From Temnopleurus reevesii (taxonomy: Eukaryota > Echinodermata > Echinoidea > Temnopleuroida > Temnopleuridae), in NCBI GenBank assembly GCA_036244855.1, contig BQKZ01000425.1, positions 49,915 through 113,914 on the forward strand: DNA of 64,000 nt, written 5' to 3'. The position numbers and the translations under genes are program-made. Within the stretch, counting starts at the first letter, position 1. The number at the start of each line of letters is the position of its first letter. The notes below the pieces were generated by a model. That model saw only the letters and a program-made list of their open reading frames with translations. It made no database searches and had not been told where the DNA came from. Shown in pieces: positions 24,976-38,171 of this stretch.

Positions 24976-26016
24976 AGCAGAACCTTTCTGCTAATATCAC
25001 TGCAATGTTTAGGTGAAGGGAGAGTTGACATAAAACACATTACCAGAGCTAAACTTTCAGTTTTTAATTCATTCCTTTTAGTTTTCGGAACAGATTCCAT
25101 ATAAAAAATTTCAGATTTTATTTCCAATGTTTATTTACGATTTTAATGAAAATGACTTTTCAGGTTATATTACTCATGTGTTCCTATAATTTCACTGTGA
25201 TTGGTTTTAATTTGAGTTAATAGCACACAAACAAAAGAAGTTAATGTCAGGCCATTTTCAAAGGGTGGGTCGAGCCATTTTAGAGGTTGGAACGGTCTTG
25301 GGTATCAAAAAAAAAAAAAAATGGGAGAGTTGGGTGGGCTTATCCTCAGCTGTGTGTGGATTAATATTATCCTCTCCATTGTCATTGGGAATGCCACACG
25401 TGGGATTAATTGATTTGTTACGAGTTCAAGAACCCTCACAAAGACATAGAATACTAAAAAGGAGTCTTGAAATTGATCCCTGTCTAGAAAATTGTGTTTT
25501 GGTACAAAAGGCCATCTTATATTAAAAAAGCGAGAGTTCGTTCGAGTTATTGGATAATGAAAGCTAACTGTTCACTGTTGAATTTGATAAAAATGAACAC
25601 TTTCAATAACATAATAGGCCACTTTCATAATGTGTTCAAATCTATTCTCCTTTGCCCTGAGACAAACAATGTATTACGCTGTCAACAATAATGAGAGTCA
25701 AATTCCCAGACATAAATATTATTCTATATTTTCACACACAATGGAAATTCAACTTTAGACATTCATACCAAGAATACATCACTTTTTAAAAAGCCATCCT
25801 TGTCCATATTCAAGAACATCAGAATTTTTACAACAAAAGGATCACTACTTCAAAGATGCCTGAAAGTTTCTGTAATTATAAATCTTTCTGCTGCAAGGCG
25901 AAATTCAGAAATATGAGATGGTTCATGAAATCCTGGATTTCTTCACCCCCACGCTGATATTCACTTTTCCTTAGGCAAGGTAATATATCAGGGGAAATTG
26001 TGGTTAGGAGGCAGAT
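24976..26016. other. Intronic sequence, no feature recognised
   Basis: AT-rich with a poly-A run near 25308. Open frames at 25244-25691 have no motif I recognise. Confidence 0.45.
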
Positions 26017-26395
26017 TCCATACAGAGAAAAAAAGATGGACTAACAGATTGAAATGTATTACTGAAAAATGGGAGATTTTTCTGATGGAAAGGCACGCAA
26101 TGTCTTTTATCATGTGCATTAAAACTTTTGTCTATTTAGACAGATAAAGATGGACTCGCAGATTGAATTGCATTACTGAAAAATGGATGATTTTTCTGAT
26201 GGAAAGACATGCAATGTCTTTTATCATTTGCAATAAAACTTTTGTCCATACAGAGAAATATAGATGGACTAACAGATTGAAATGCATTACTGAAAAATGG
26301 GAGAGTTTTTCTAAAGGAAAGTTCTGCGAAAGCATCCAATGTCTTTTATCATGTGCATTAAAACTTCTGGGACTCGCAGACATTGAAATACATGG
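26017..26395. repeat. Three-copy tandem repeat, unit about 117 bp
   Basis: Each unit starts near ACAGA-AAGATGGACT (about 26021, 26139, 26252), followed by AGATTGAA-TG-ATTACTGA, AAAATGG, CTGATGGAAAG, CAATGTCTTTTATCAT and AAAACTT. The last unit carries a small insertion (TTCTGCGAAAGCATC). Open frames run through it on both strands, as expected for a short tandem unit of length close to a multiple of three. Confidence 0.9.
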
Positions 26396-27516
26396 CAAAA
26401 GATATTTTTTTTAATTCGCAGAAATGCAAACCACTCTGGAATATGTGAGAAAAAAATTATATCAAAATGTGAATAATCAAGCATCTTCAACAAATATTTT
26501 CATAAGAGAAAGTATAATCACAAAGACCATCAGGTCAGCCAATGAAAATAAATTTTAAAAAATTAAAATAAATAGATATATCATCTATAGTCAAATAGCT
26601 TTGCCATTCTGCATTAATATAAAACCTCGGGATTAAGGGAAAAATCCTTGTTATTAATCAACTTTATTAATAAAAAATATGTACATTATTTCTGAAAACA
26701 TTCTCAGTTACTTGAAAATTGCTTCAGGCAAGGCAAATAATTCAAATTTCAATCTCTCGAAGTGAAAGTTTCCTGCTCCTTTGTTATTTGCACTTCAATG
26801 TTTACCTACAAAATACAGACTCCCTGCGCACAACCTGAGAAGATTAACAAGTGGTTTTCTTTCCAAATAAAGCGATTTAAGAATAGAACTTTCTGCCGTG
26901 AATGAAAAAGCGAGTCGTATGCAGGATCACGCATCATGTATTTGTCTTTCAATGGCTCACATTTCTTTCCTTTTCATTTCCACAGAAATGGTGACTTGGC
27001 AGAGTATTCGGCGGTCATTTTTTTCACTATCGACCACACTTTTCTGCGGTCAAGTATATGGACCACCGCATGGTTACTAAAACTTAACATTCATTTTTGG
27101 AAATGAAAATAGGATAAATTTGATTTGACATTCTATGAGGTTATTAGTCTTATAAAAATAACATGATCGGTAAAGTGGTTGGACCACCTCAAAGTTACAA
27201 AAACAGCCAAATTCAGTTTAATGGAGAAAGAATATGGAAAAAAAAGGATTTTCATTTTTTCACAGTGATATCATAAGAAAAAGCTGATCCTATGTTTTAG
27301 CAAAAATTAGAAGTATCATGCAACTAATATGAGGGTTTTTATTAATTTTTCTGTAGAGTTATACTGTCGGGTAATCACTAGCATTATGAATTACCCTTTA
27401 TTATGAATTATGAATTACTCTTTATTATGAATTACGAGAAAAAAAAAGGCATTCTTTTCTTCAAATACAAATAAAAAACATAGGACAATCAGCGCCGCTA
27501 AATCTGTTTCATCAAA
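26396..27516. other. Intronic sequence, no feature recognised
   Basis: No supported feature. Near 27390-27435 there are short repeats of TTATGAATTA. Confidence 0.45.
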
Positions 27517-27575
27517 CAGAGCTTTGGAGTGGCAAGCTATTGTTTGAGAATAATAGCTTGCCCCTCCAACCTTTG
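27517..27575. other. Short, strongly paired hairpin (miRNA-precursor-like)
   Basis: GGCAAGCTATT at 27531-27541 pairs perfectly with AATAGCTTGCC at 27552-27562 around a 10-base loop. Beyond a T/C mismatch, TTGGAG pairs with CTCCAA. After a small internal loop, CAGAG pairs with CTTTG with one wobble. That is about 22 pairs in 59 bases. The arm length and bulges are in the range of animal miRNA precursors, but a small MITE remnant would look the same. Confidence 0.35.
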
Positions 27576-30500
27576 TGAAGTAAAACCATTCCAATGCAAC
27601 TGTTAACTACTGTCTTTTACAACATGTAATTTCAGGACCGGGTGTGCCTAATATAGACTTGCAGTATTACACCAATTTGCAAATTTCACATCCCTAAGAA
27701 CAAATCATCAAGTAATTAACAACCGATGAGTTTAATATATATGCAGCTAGGAAACAGACACACAGACTCAATGGCCGTGTCTGGCTATTATCTGTCCACT
27801 TTATGAGCATTATAAACTCGTCAGATGGTGATTGAAAAGGCCATTAGTCTAATAATTAATCTCAAAGGGATTATTTTGTTGTCTGTAGACGGGATGAGGG
27901 GTATGAATTACTTGGCTGCTTAGATGTACAATCTCGATAATCCCACTGCAATGGCAGGCGTTTATATCTTTTATTAGAAAGGATCATCACAAATCATTAG
28001 TTCAGTTAGAGCTGCCAATTTGCAAATTAATTTTTTTAATTTATTTATTTAATTTGCAAATTAACTAGACATTATATTCCATACTGGCAGTTTGGTCCTT
28101 GTTTTTGCTTGTTTTGCTTATTTTAATAGGTATGTTTCCTATTGTTTATGTTACAAATAACCCTTTTGTGTTGCTTTTTAACAGATTGATATGATTCTCA
28201 AAAATTTAATGTAATCTCTTTGTATCTGTTTGGTTTTGAGCATGTAACTAAGGGAATAAAACATTTAATTAGTGCTTTATAATATCTAATAGTTTAGTTA
28301 CAGCTATAATGGATATTTTTTTGCATTATATCACGGCACTAGTCTATCTTTAGATTTTACTTCAACTCCTTACAGATGAAAAACTAAAAATACAATATTC
28401 TCCACAAAAGCAATTCCAATGGACCATAAAACTTGCTTTCTTCCCATGCAGGAATTTTCTGTTGCCAAGAACGACTTCGGGTGATTTATACAATCTCTTT
28501 CATTTCATCTTAAATAAACGCTGGTGTCAAACAAGTTCAAAGAGTCACAAGAAGTCAAAGACGTTCTCCTCCTTTAAACGTTCTCCTCCTTTGAATACCC
28601 ATGCACTATTGGAAATCTGCGACCATTCTTTGAATGCAAACAGTGAATTATATATACGTACATGTATGCTGATAAATAAAGGGCTTTGTCACAGGGAGTA
28701 GATTGCCTCAACTTGACATCATGTCACTTTTTTCTGATCGGGATTTAAACATGGATATAAGATGGCATTAATACAAAAGCATAAGAATTGGGGGGGGGGG
28801 GGACTTGCAGAAACCAAATTCAGACCTCATTGAGCACCCCACCCCCAAGAAAAGGCACTTGGTGGAATGGAAAGTTATTGGCTTGGCCCCTCGTCTTGAA
28901 AATCTTCTAATTAACTGTAATATATGATGATTAATATAATGTCCATTATTCCTGGATTTATATTTCACAAATGGAGGGGAGGGGCACGACCCTGATGTTA
29001 TCCAGAGACATGTTGAAAATTACTGGATGTTCCTTTGGTCATATCAAATATATATTTTACTTCTCTGATTTTTTTAAATTCTGATTATGATAGAAATGAT
29101 ATAATGTATGGCTAACTTTTACAGGTATAAAGATGACATATCGCACTCTTGATGTGACAAAGGTGAAATATTTGCCCCCCTGTACATTGGAAAGCAAACA
29201 ACTCTTCACTACCTCTTCAAAACTCCTTGAGATGAATATGTGGCCTTTGAATAGTTTGACATCCGCTTGCAAAAGTAAACAAGATTTGGGACCTGAGATC
29301 TGACAAGTTCAAAATAACAGCTCCCTCACATTCTTTTATTATAATGTCAAGAATGAAATGTTAATTATTCCATCATTGCATTCAGATGCAAGATTTTAAT
29401 GAGTGAGATATTCTAATTTCTTTAAAAATCATTTGACAATTTCTGGATTAACATTTCCTGTCTTCAAGAGAAAAGGTAGACAAATTCTAGCATTTTGGAA
29501 GCAATAATTAATATCTTAAAGAATATTTATCATTTTGCAAATTTGAGGAGAAAAGCCAACCATAATACTCATCCATTCTATTCTCTGTCAAAAGAGGGGG
29601 TGATACATAATTTCTGCTATGACAAATCAACACAAGTTGTTTTTTTTTTTTTTTACCAATCAATGGCTTCTCATGATAAAGAGTGTGAGAGCATGACAAA
29701 GAGATATCTAAAATGCACAAGTCTACAGGCAAAACTTTCAAATGATTTTTTTTTCAAAGGTCACAAACATAATTACAACACCTTTACATGAAATATATAC
29801 AATTCATTGTCAGATCATTAACGCATTATAACCAATCAAGAGTTTAAATAGTGGTGTTTGAACATGATTTGTATTATAGAAATGGCTTACATGTATGGAG
29901 TCAGGTGAGGGCAGTATTTCCTAGAAACTGCAGTCAATGTTTGAGTGACAAGGAATCTGCCCGGCACGCAAATACTTGAACTTTTTGGACAAATATTTTG
30001 AGACAGAAATGCCTTTCAATCAAACAATCCTGTCTTTGATCCCTTCAGTCAAAATTAATTTTCATATATGCAATAACGAAAATAATATGTCCTCCAGGGT
30101 TCAAAGTCCCCCCGAAAAAATATATAATTGAGGAAAATATCTATATACAACCTTAACAACATTTGCGGATTTATCATCAATGGCAGTTACTGCATAATTT
30201 CATTCACTGGTATTCTGTCCCAACTGTCTGGGACATTAATTCATTATTGATAATTAACTAATTAATCAACAGGAATGTATTTGACAAAAATTAAAACATG
30301 GCCCACTCTGTATGAGTTTTATTAATATATTTTTTTCAATGAGAACAATAAGCATCATAACAAAGGTGATGGATACTTCATGATTAATTTTAAATGTCAT
30401 ATTTCAGATGTAGTTTAAAACGGCTTGACAAATGTCCTGTACTTTCCGTTGAGGAAATAATCATAAAAATGCCCAAAGGTGTTTACAATTTATGGAGAAT

Positions 30501-33500
30501 ATATTTGACCAGATACTTGCCATCTCCCCTGTATATTAAATATGCGAAAGGAGTCAATGGTGCGTTGCACGTGTGAATACGTCATTGACTCCGTTATCAA
30601 GATCTAAGCAATTCATCATTCAAACAGTTACAATTACGATAGGAATGTATCTTTTCATTCCCATCCATATCACTTCAATACCGACAACCATGTTTGAAAG
30701 AAGCCAAGGTACACGCTGGCTCCGAAAGTCTGCCATGTTTCTATGCCCCACAAAAGAGGCTGACCTAAAAAAAATTGACAGAATCGCTACAGTTTAATTC
30801 ACGATGAAAGGATAAAACATGATTAAGGTTAATTTGGTGATAGTTCAGTGATCTCTGATTGTTAAAAATTGCAACCAATTGTAAGAAATATGGATTTTTA
30901 TTGTAACAAAGTGAGCAGGGGTTAAGTAAACATACAAACTGGAAGACAGGCATTTTCTCAAAGCATAAAACTCAGGCATTACAAGTTATAAATTGTATGA
31001 AATTTGATGCTTTAATATTGAACTAGATTTGATACATACCTACCAACAATCCCCAAAATTTACTTTTGAAACCAAGGAAAAATGACATGGTTAACCATAA
31101 AAAGACTGGAGAAATGGAAAACTGGGAGGGGTGCTAAATTTGGTCTAAAAAGTTGCGCGATGCGTGAAAGGATGTCTAGGAAAAAGGCCCTCCCCCAGTG
31201 TTTGTAGGGTTTAAAGGGGATCCTTTGAAATCTACATTAGGAAAGTGTAATGAACTCACAGAGGAGCGAAGAAAAAAAAAGATAATTTCATAGAACATAT
31301 AAAACTGTATTTTCTAAAGCAAACAATTAATTCATTTACAGCTGCAAAAATGTCTCATTACATTACAATCTAAAAGAAGCAAACCAGGCATTTGAAGACA
31401 AAAATCAATTCCCAATTTATTGATTGATTCTTCTGTTTCTTGACCCTTTCTTGACCGTTACTTAGCGGTCTCTCATCCCTGACATTGCTCGCCATTTCAG
31501 ACATGTCGCCTCCACCAATGTCCACTCAATGATCAACAAAAGATCCAATGAAAGGTCTTAAATTCTATTTGACCAACAGTTGCAAGGGATCACAAAAGGG
31601 AGGATTAGGGACAAGGGGAGGAGGGCAGAACAGGAGTATGGATGAGCAAGAAATTCAATAATCATAGAGCCAACGCTTCAAGGAAAGATATTCATGTATT
31701 AATGAATCACAAACTAATGTTAGGATCTATCTAGCAATGCACAGATGTTTCTGAACTGGAGCAATAAAAGCATTCATGTTCAATAACAATGCAATCATAA
31801 TGTGAGTTGGTATTCATCTTTTTTTTTTCGTTTTGTCATTCTTGTCTTGGCAAAGTTAAAGGAGAGACACCCCTGGAATTGCCATGCATGCTGTTAGTGA
31901 AAGAAGAAAGAGAGGTGAACAAACTCTGAAAGTTTCAGCAAGATCTCATATCGAAATGTTATGAATGTTTAAAGTGTCAGTGACATGATCTTTAGTATTA
32001 AAGGATCTTTGATTTGCCAACTTTGGCTAAATATATAATGTTTTTATTTAAAGTGGATTAATGTTAATTAATTAGAATAAAAGTTCAACAATATTCTTTC
32101 TAAAATACATGCAAGTATTATACGTGCTTTAGGAGTGCAAGAATTTCAAATTTTGCTGATATTTCTGAAATGAATGAAGCTGACTCAAGGATCTCAATTA
32201 TCAGATTTTGTTCAAATTTTCATATTAAAAACAATCTTCATTTATTGACAGGGATGGGTTCTCCTTTCAAGTGTAAACTTGTACTGCAATTTGTGCCACC
32301 TCATAAAGTTTCGTCTGTTAAAGTTAAGCCTACTGCTGATCATTCTGGGTGCTTTGCAATTGAAACAATCGTAATAACGAATGTTCCCATAAAACTCATA
32401 AACCTAGGGATTTCCAATTTTATGACTTTCAAATCTATTCATATTAGAAATTCAATGCGCAATAAAATATCTAAACACCATAATTACAACATACTATGTA
32501 CATTTACGATTATCATCATATAAAGGATATAACATGCACTACTACATTTACGACTGTCATGCACTATAGGGATTTTCCGCATTGCATTTTTACGATTTTC
32601 CAGCAGCGTAACATTCTATGAGATGAAATTCTTACTTCTCTATTTATACACAATAAACAAAGAACATGAAGTTAAATCTACCACGAACCATACACACACC
32701 AGCTTTGAAATATGACCATTAAATACTGGCTTTAGAAAAAATGATTCTGCTAGGTGAAATAAAGATCAGTTTAAAACACTGTGATAATCATGTTTCCCCA
32801 AGCGAGGATTACATCGCCATTAAGAATTGTTGTGCTATTGCATTGGAAGTAACTTTATTGCAGATCATTTTTCAATAGTGTGCCGGCCATATGAACTCGA
32901 GTCGTGTATAAAGATTTATTCAAATGCGGCATGAATGTTCACCATTTCAAATCTACTATGTGTAGTGAAAGAGGAGGAGCAATGTCCAAAAGGCTTCAAA
33001 GTCAGGGAAAGCCATGCACAAGAAGTTTGCCCTATCTCTGTAGGTATTGTGTCTTAACCATTTTGGCACACATTTGATTTAAACCCTAACAAATTAACAC
33101 AAATCTTTAAATTCTGAGCTTCCGAAATTCAGAACCTACAGTACTGCTGTGTGGTATGGTGCTGTGAAAAAAAAATCATTTCAAATTCATTAGAATTCCA
33201 GTTTATGTAGTATTAGATTTTTTAAAGTACCAAAAAAACTTAGTTTTACATATATTTTACAACCAAAAGGACATTATATTGTTATACTTTTCAATATTAG
33301 CTAGCAGTAAAATGTATGGCACTTTTGTGGTTTAAGTGTAAAAATACTATGACAAAGCAAATTCATCATACATTGTATTTCTAACTTGCATTTCCGTTCC
33401 TCTTTTAATTCATCAAAACCCTGAACAGACATTGATGACAAAGGTAGGGTGTCCATTAATCAAATGTGAATTAGAATGTTTCTGTTGAATTAGGGGCCAG

Positions 33501-33523
33501 AACAGTACAAATCTTGCACCCTA
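27576..33523. other. Intronic sequence; possible conserved block near 27760-27990
   Basis: Mostly AT-rich. Positions 27760-27990 are richer in balanced, non-repetitive motifs (AATTAAT cores, GGATTATTTTGTTGTCTGTAG, GGCGTTTATATC) and could be regulatory. A palindromic AT-rich segment built on AATTTGCAAATTAA lies at 28016-28065. G runs occur at about 28790-28802. The open frame 32170-32523 (117 codons) has no recognisable domain. Confidence 0.35.
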
Positions 33524-33525
33524 TA

Positions 33526-33656
33526 AGCCCTGGTCACATAGGACCCCGGAAGCAACACGATTCGCCCCTACTCTTTGTTAGTTCACAGTTAACTGCCTCA
33601 GAACAACGAGTCGGGGTGAATCGGGTTGCTTCCGGGGTCCTATGTGACCGGGGCAT
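33526..33656. mobile_element. MITE family C, copy 2
   Basis: Begins AGCCCTGGTCACATAGGACC and ends GGTCCTATGTGACCGGGGC, with TA on both sides (33524-33525 and 33657-33658). The centre ACTCTTTGTTAGTTCACAG is shared with the copy at 55973. The open frame starting at 33514 is this element. Confidence 0.9.
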
Positions 33657-34194
33657 TACACAACACCCTTTATCAGCAAAAAGCACTCCCATTGCAGTAC
33701 CCATTTCATCATCCAGTTGTCATGTGAAACTCAGACAAAATCATATGACACCTTCCTATATGAAAAACATGATATTTTCAAAGGCAAAAGGAGATGGTTT
33801 TTCTTCTGATTAGATTTTTTTTTAAATTCTATGTGATGGGAAGAGGCACTTACACATAAAAAATTGCAAATTCCATCTCATGCTATACATGTATAGGACA
33901 AATTGTTAAAATTGCTGGTTTTCAAATAGAATTTCAAATCAATTCACAATCTATTCAATTTCTTTGTCTTTATAATACATCATACATAAAGTAATTTTCT
34001 ATCTTTGAAAATCATTGAAGTGAAAAACACTCTTCTCTCTCATAGTTAGCATTTATAAATTATTGAAATCATTTGGATACTGTGTTAAAGGGTACATAAA
34101 CGAGTTTGGAATAAAGATCACTTTCAAAATTTATTCTTATTTATTCTAATTCGCCCCCAAAAGGAACAACGTATTCACCTGTCAAAAATTATGA

Positions 34195-34400
34195 GAGTAC
34201 AATAGTCAGAATGCTACTTGCATACATTTATGTTGCTAAGTTGGACAAACAATGTAGCTTGACCAACATATCAACAACCACTTCATGCTTTCCACAATGT
34301 GATTATTAAATTAATATTATTTCATATATCACGTGAACAAATAGTATGGCATTGTGTGTTCTGACAAAGAAGCACGCATAAAATTTGAATACATTACGAA
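34195..34400. repeat. Repeat family K, copy 2
   Basis: ACAATGTAGCTTGACCAACA, TATCACGTGAACAAATA and GCATAAAATTTGAATACATT match, in order, segments of 13560-13890. Ends not defined. Confidence 0.45.
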
Positions 34401-34530
34401 AGTGGTCTATTGGATTATTGTATTTCCCTTCTGTGATGCAATGCTACATTTGTGAATATGAGACGGTACTTTATGTTAATCACCAGCCAGGGGGTCTAAC
34501 TTAAGAACTCCTTAAGAAAACCAAAAATGT

Positions 34531-34707
34531 TCATTTCCTTTCATTTGGCCACTCACGCGAGGAGACACCATTCTTATGTTTTCTGTTTAAGGACCTGTTA
34601 AGCACCATGTATGCAAACAACCTTGCACAAACATCTTCAGCATCACAACAATGCGCTTTCATTTGAATCTTGAAATCTTCTACAAGATGTATGAAACGAT
34701 GCATGGG
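34531..34707 (-). CDS. Possible terminal exon of an unidentified small protein
   Basis: On the minus strand an AG acceptor (CATTGTCAG) precedes an open frame of 58 codons ending in TGA. It is in the phase needed to continue from the exon at 35202-35408. The peptide contains PMHRFIHLVEDFKIQMKAH and CCDAEDVCARLFAYM, a plausible amphipathic composition with several Cys, then becomes basic. The polypyrimidine tract is weak and an alternative donor (AACAG followed by GTCCTT) inside the frame could end the exon earlier. I do not recognise the family. It may instead be chance. Confidence 0.25.
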   Translation of the reverse strand, partial: PMHRFIHLVEDFKIQMKAHCCDAEDVCARLFAYMVLNRSLNRKHKNGVSSREWPNERK

Positions 34708-35201
34708 CTGACAATGTGTACTCAAGTTTCACAAGCAAATACTAGATAGTTTGTGGACAACTCTTTAATTGTATTCTATCGATGAAGGGGCCCAGCATTT
34801 TGTATCGCTGAGTAATTTTCAGAGTTCTGATGCTCAATGATATGTATAAAGTACTTTCTTGCTCAATATACTTTTACTTAAAGTTTTATGTCTTTAGGTT
34901 AAAATAGCATAGACATATATCTAGCCCTACATACATCTAATAGGAAGATACATTTACAAGAGTATATTGTGATGAAATATAAATCAACCCTGTATCAAAG
35001 ATGAATGGTGCTTTCTTTAAAGATCTTAATAGGAGTTGAATAATTATGATTAGGTTTTGCAAAAAATTAGAAAAACAGAAGCATTGTTGTTTTGTTAATG
35101 ACCCTGCTGATAGTTTCCTTGATCTTATATAAAATAAATAATAATGTCTATTATTTTCTTAATATTATAAACTTGAATGTTAGTACCAATTTTATACTAA
35201 C

Positions 35202-35408
35202 CTCTGCCTTTTCCCAGATGGGCTTAAAGATTGCTAAACAGCTTTCGTAGTATGCATCATCATGATACATTCGTTCGTCATACCAACTCTCATCACTATC
35301 CTCTCCATCTTCCATTTCAGCCTTCTTCTTTCCATCCTCTTCCTCCTCCTCTTCCTCCTCACAACTCTCTGTTGTACCACATTCTGTCCATCTTTTCTCG
35401 CTGCTCAT
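35202..35408 (-). CDS. Possible first coding exon, acidic unidentified protein
   Basis: The minus-strand ATG at 35408 opens 69 codons ending at a donor (GCAGAG followed by GTTAGT). A possible acceptor (CCTTTAACCTTAG) lies just upstream at 35413, so a 5' untranslated exon may precede it. Residues 17-24 are eight consecutive Glu; residues 25-45 are mixed acidic and basic. Residues 43-69 (YDERMYHDDAYYESCLAI, then FKPIWEKAE) look like ordinary folded protein rather than low complexity, which is the main reason to take it seriously. Joined in phase to 34531-34707 it would give a 127-residue protein. It would be a gene nested in the TTC28 intron on the same strand. No known family is recognised. 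The GAG codon run could also be a GGA/GAG microsatellite. Confidence 0.4.
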
Positions 35409-35413
35409 ACTTC

Positions 35414-38002
35414 TAAGGTTAAAGGCACCTGTTCCTCAAGTTCATGCTAATAGTATTGTATGTTTCTGTCATCCATTCATTCTTCATTCGCTCCTTGAGG
35501 CATGCCGCTGAATGGGATCCTCAAATAGATCCAGAAAGACAATTGAGTTCTAATCGTTTGAGACATTATGAATGCAATCCAAAAATAAACTTCCACAAAG
35601 CAAAGGAGGCGAGGCTATGTCAGGTGCAAGATGTGAATCACAGTTATACAGGATACAACTAAGAGATCATAATTTGAAGTAATCCGCATCTAGATCCTTT
35701 TAGCGTTCAACTACATCAACGAAAAGTACAATTGCTTCTTCATCCATCAAAAAACAATGATCTAGAATATAGCAGCGTCATCATCGTTCGCTATACAAGT
35801 TACAGCAATATTTTGAATACGTCCAAAGGAACGCAAACGCTTCTGAATTTGATTCTTCAATCTCAAGACAAAGACTAATGTCTTATCCATGAAAAGGATG
35901 AATTAATTCCATCTCATTCAGAGAAGATTCGAGTTGCATATTTGACCAGCGTAAGGTTCCAACCTCCTGGAGTATTTGTTTGCGTCTTTGTTACCTTCCG
36001 AATCTGCAAAGACAGTAGTATTTGCTCCGTCCACATTCATTGACTCACTTAGTTTGTGTTTCTGGTCATTAGGATAGTCCAGGCCCATTGAATGGCCTTT
36101 CTTCTATTCTCCTCCACCATGTTTGTCCCGAGAAATAAATGCAGCTCTAGTAGAATGCAATTGTAATGCAAATTGGGGTATCAGTTTCATATGTTTTGGC
36201 ATGATTCTACAGTCTGAAAGCTGTTATTGTATCGGTCTACAAATTCATTGAATAGACTACACTTAAAAATTGTTACCATTTCAGTACGGAACTAGGTCAG
36301 AAGAGTGTTTATTTGTAATTTTGGCGTAAAATATTTTGAAAACAAATTTTAGATGTGCATGGAATGTTTAGGTCTCGAGTTGACTCTGTCATATTCAACC
36401 AAGGGGAAGTTCGAATTGAACTGGGATTCAACACAACAATAACCAGCAGCAACCATTGATAATCCAATACAATTTACTGTTGTAAACAATCACATACATG
36501 CGGCGTAAGTAATGTAGTCATTAATCTCCATAAAATCCAACAAATGGCACCACGTCATGGAACACAAATGAATTCTGCTGCTCGGTAGACACAAAATTAA
36601 ACATGGTGTTGGGTATCATCAAAATTCCCTCTCACAAAAGCCACCAAAAAATAACCGATTGTTCTGCAACGTGTGACAAAAGCACATGCATGTAATGAGG
36701 TAACAAAAAAAGTTCACATCAGGCAGTTGTAATCTTATTCCCAGGATCAGAATATAGAATCATGTTCACTCTTCCAGTTTTATTGCATCTGTGAGAGACA
36801 ATGCCACCAAAAGACCCATGTGGTTTTAGGGAGCATCATAATCGAATCATCTATTCCATAGACATAGATATCCCATCACCCATAACTAAGTCCCATATCT
36901 GAAGAGAAAAAAAATATAATTATTTTTGTCACCACCACCCCCCCCCCCCCCCCCTCTTTTTCCGCCTCTGCAATCATACCACTTCCACATAAAGACCTTC
37001 TAAATTGAGTTCATAAATCCTAATGACCATTTTCTTTGGAGGGCAAACAATTTGCCAGCGGGTATTTTACTTTGTAGCAAGCTAATATGCTTCTTGTTCA
37101 TTAGTAGAGACTTGAATGGGGATAACTAGACTGGATAGATTTTTTTTATCACAACAAATCAATGCCACGTTTGGAGCTGGCGCACTTTCATGTCTCACGT
37201 GTGAACAACTTTATCCTCTCTTCACCCCGAATAATTGTGAATTTTCCTTTTCTGATAATACAGGTACACCTCACTTCCATGTAAAGTCTAGGTGGAGAGA
37301 AAAATGAAGTCTATCACAGTAGATAATCTTTGCTGATTAGGGAATAGTATCATAAAGAAATAAATCAATATCTGTCATTAATTTTGATGGATAGGATGAA
37401 AAAGTATTGCAAAATCAATCTGATATTTGAAAGCAAGTAATGAAATGAATATGATTTCAACAATGATCAGTGCTACATTACAATTAATAAAAATTAAAAT
37501 AGGATTAGCAACTATTAAGGCCTCGGATTATTTTCTTCGTGTAAGTGAAATATTGAATTCTTAAAGTAGTAATGGACAATGTTTTTTTCTTTTTCAACCT
37601 GATCTCAGTATCACTTGACTGTTAACAAAACATGACGGTTAAAACTTGTGATAAATCCTGTTACAAAACACGTTTTTTTTATTCTGCATTTCATTCCTAT
37701 TCTAGAAACCAGATCACATGCCATTCCCAGGAAGATTGCTTGAAATTAAATCTTTATCTCAAAAACAAGAATTGTGAAAGATCTGAGCACAAACTTATCA
37801 AAACTGGCTAACAGGCACTAGATTTGCCATCTTACATGTCCAATCAAAGGATTGAACCTGTTGTAGTTCACTCAATCCACCCTAAAGTGGTGCCATATGA
37901 TTGCTGAATACGGACACCCATTAAAAACTTAATTCTGTAATTCCCATCGAGTTTGTACGGGGTCTATACAATTCTAGTTGTCAATGAGTTCAGTAACATT
38001 CT
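35414..38002. other. Intronic sequence, no gene recognised
   Basis: No supported exon. A C homopolymer sits at 36938-36954. An octamer ATGCAAAT-type motif occurs near 36165. The block about 37030-37290 is less AT-rich with TTTGCCAGCGGG and CTCACGTGTGAAC but no clear function. Confidence 0.4.
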
Positions 38003-38004
38003 TA

Positions 38005-38169
38005 GGGGTGTTGTTCAAAAGTTGCAGTTGATCTGAACATGCCAATCAAAATCAATTATTTCATGTGCATCTTGTTAAATGCGCATACCATGCGCGAATT
38101 AAAATGCGCGTTCCAAAAAAAATTGGCAAAGTTGCAGTTGATTTGCAGTTGATTTTGAACAACACCCAA
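38005..38169. mobile_element. MITE family B, copy 3
   Basis: The left end GGGGTGTTGTTCAAAAGTTG and the right end TTTTGAACAACACCC are inverse, and TA flanks are present (38003-38004 and 38170-38171). The interior keeps the GCGCATACCATGCGCG segment of copy 1. Confidence 0.9.
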
Positions 38170-38171
38170 TA

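Noticed and set aside
32170..32523. 117-codon plus-strand open frame
   Set aside because: No domain; the C-terminal part is AT-driven isoleucine-rich sequence.
33514..33813. 99-codon plus-strand open frame
   Set aside because: Starts inside the palindromic MITE at 33526-33656.
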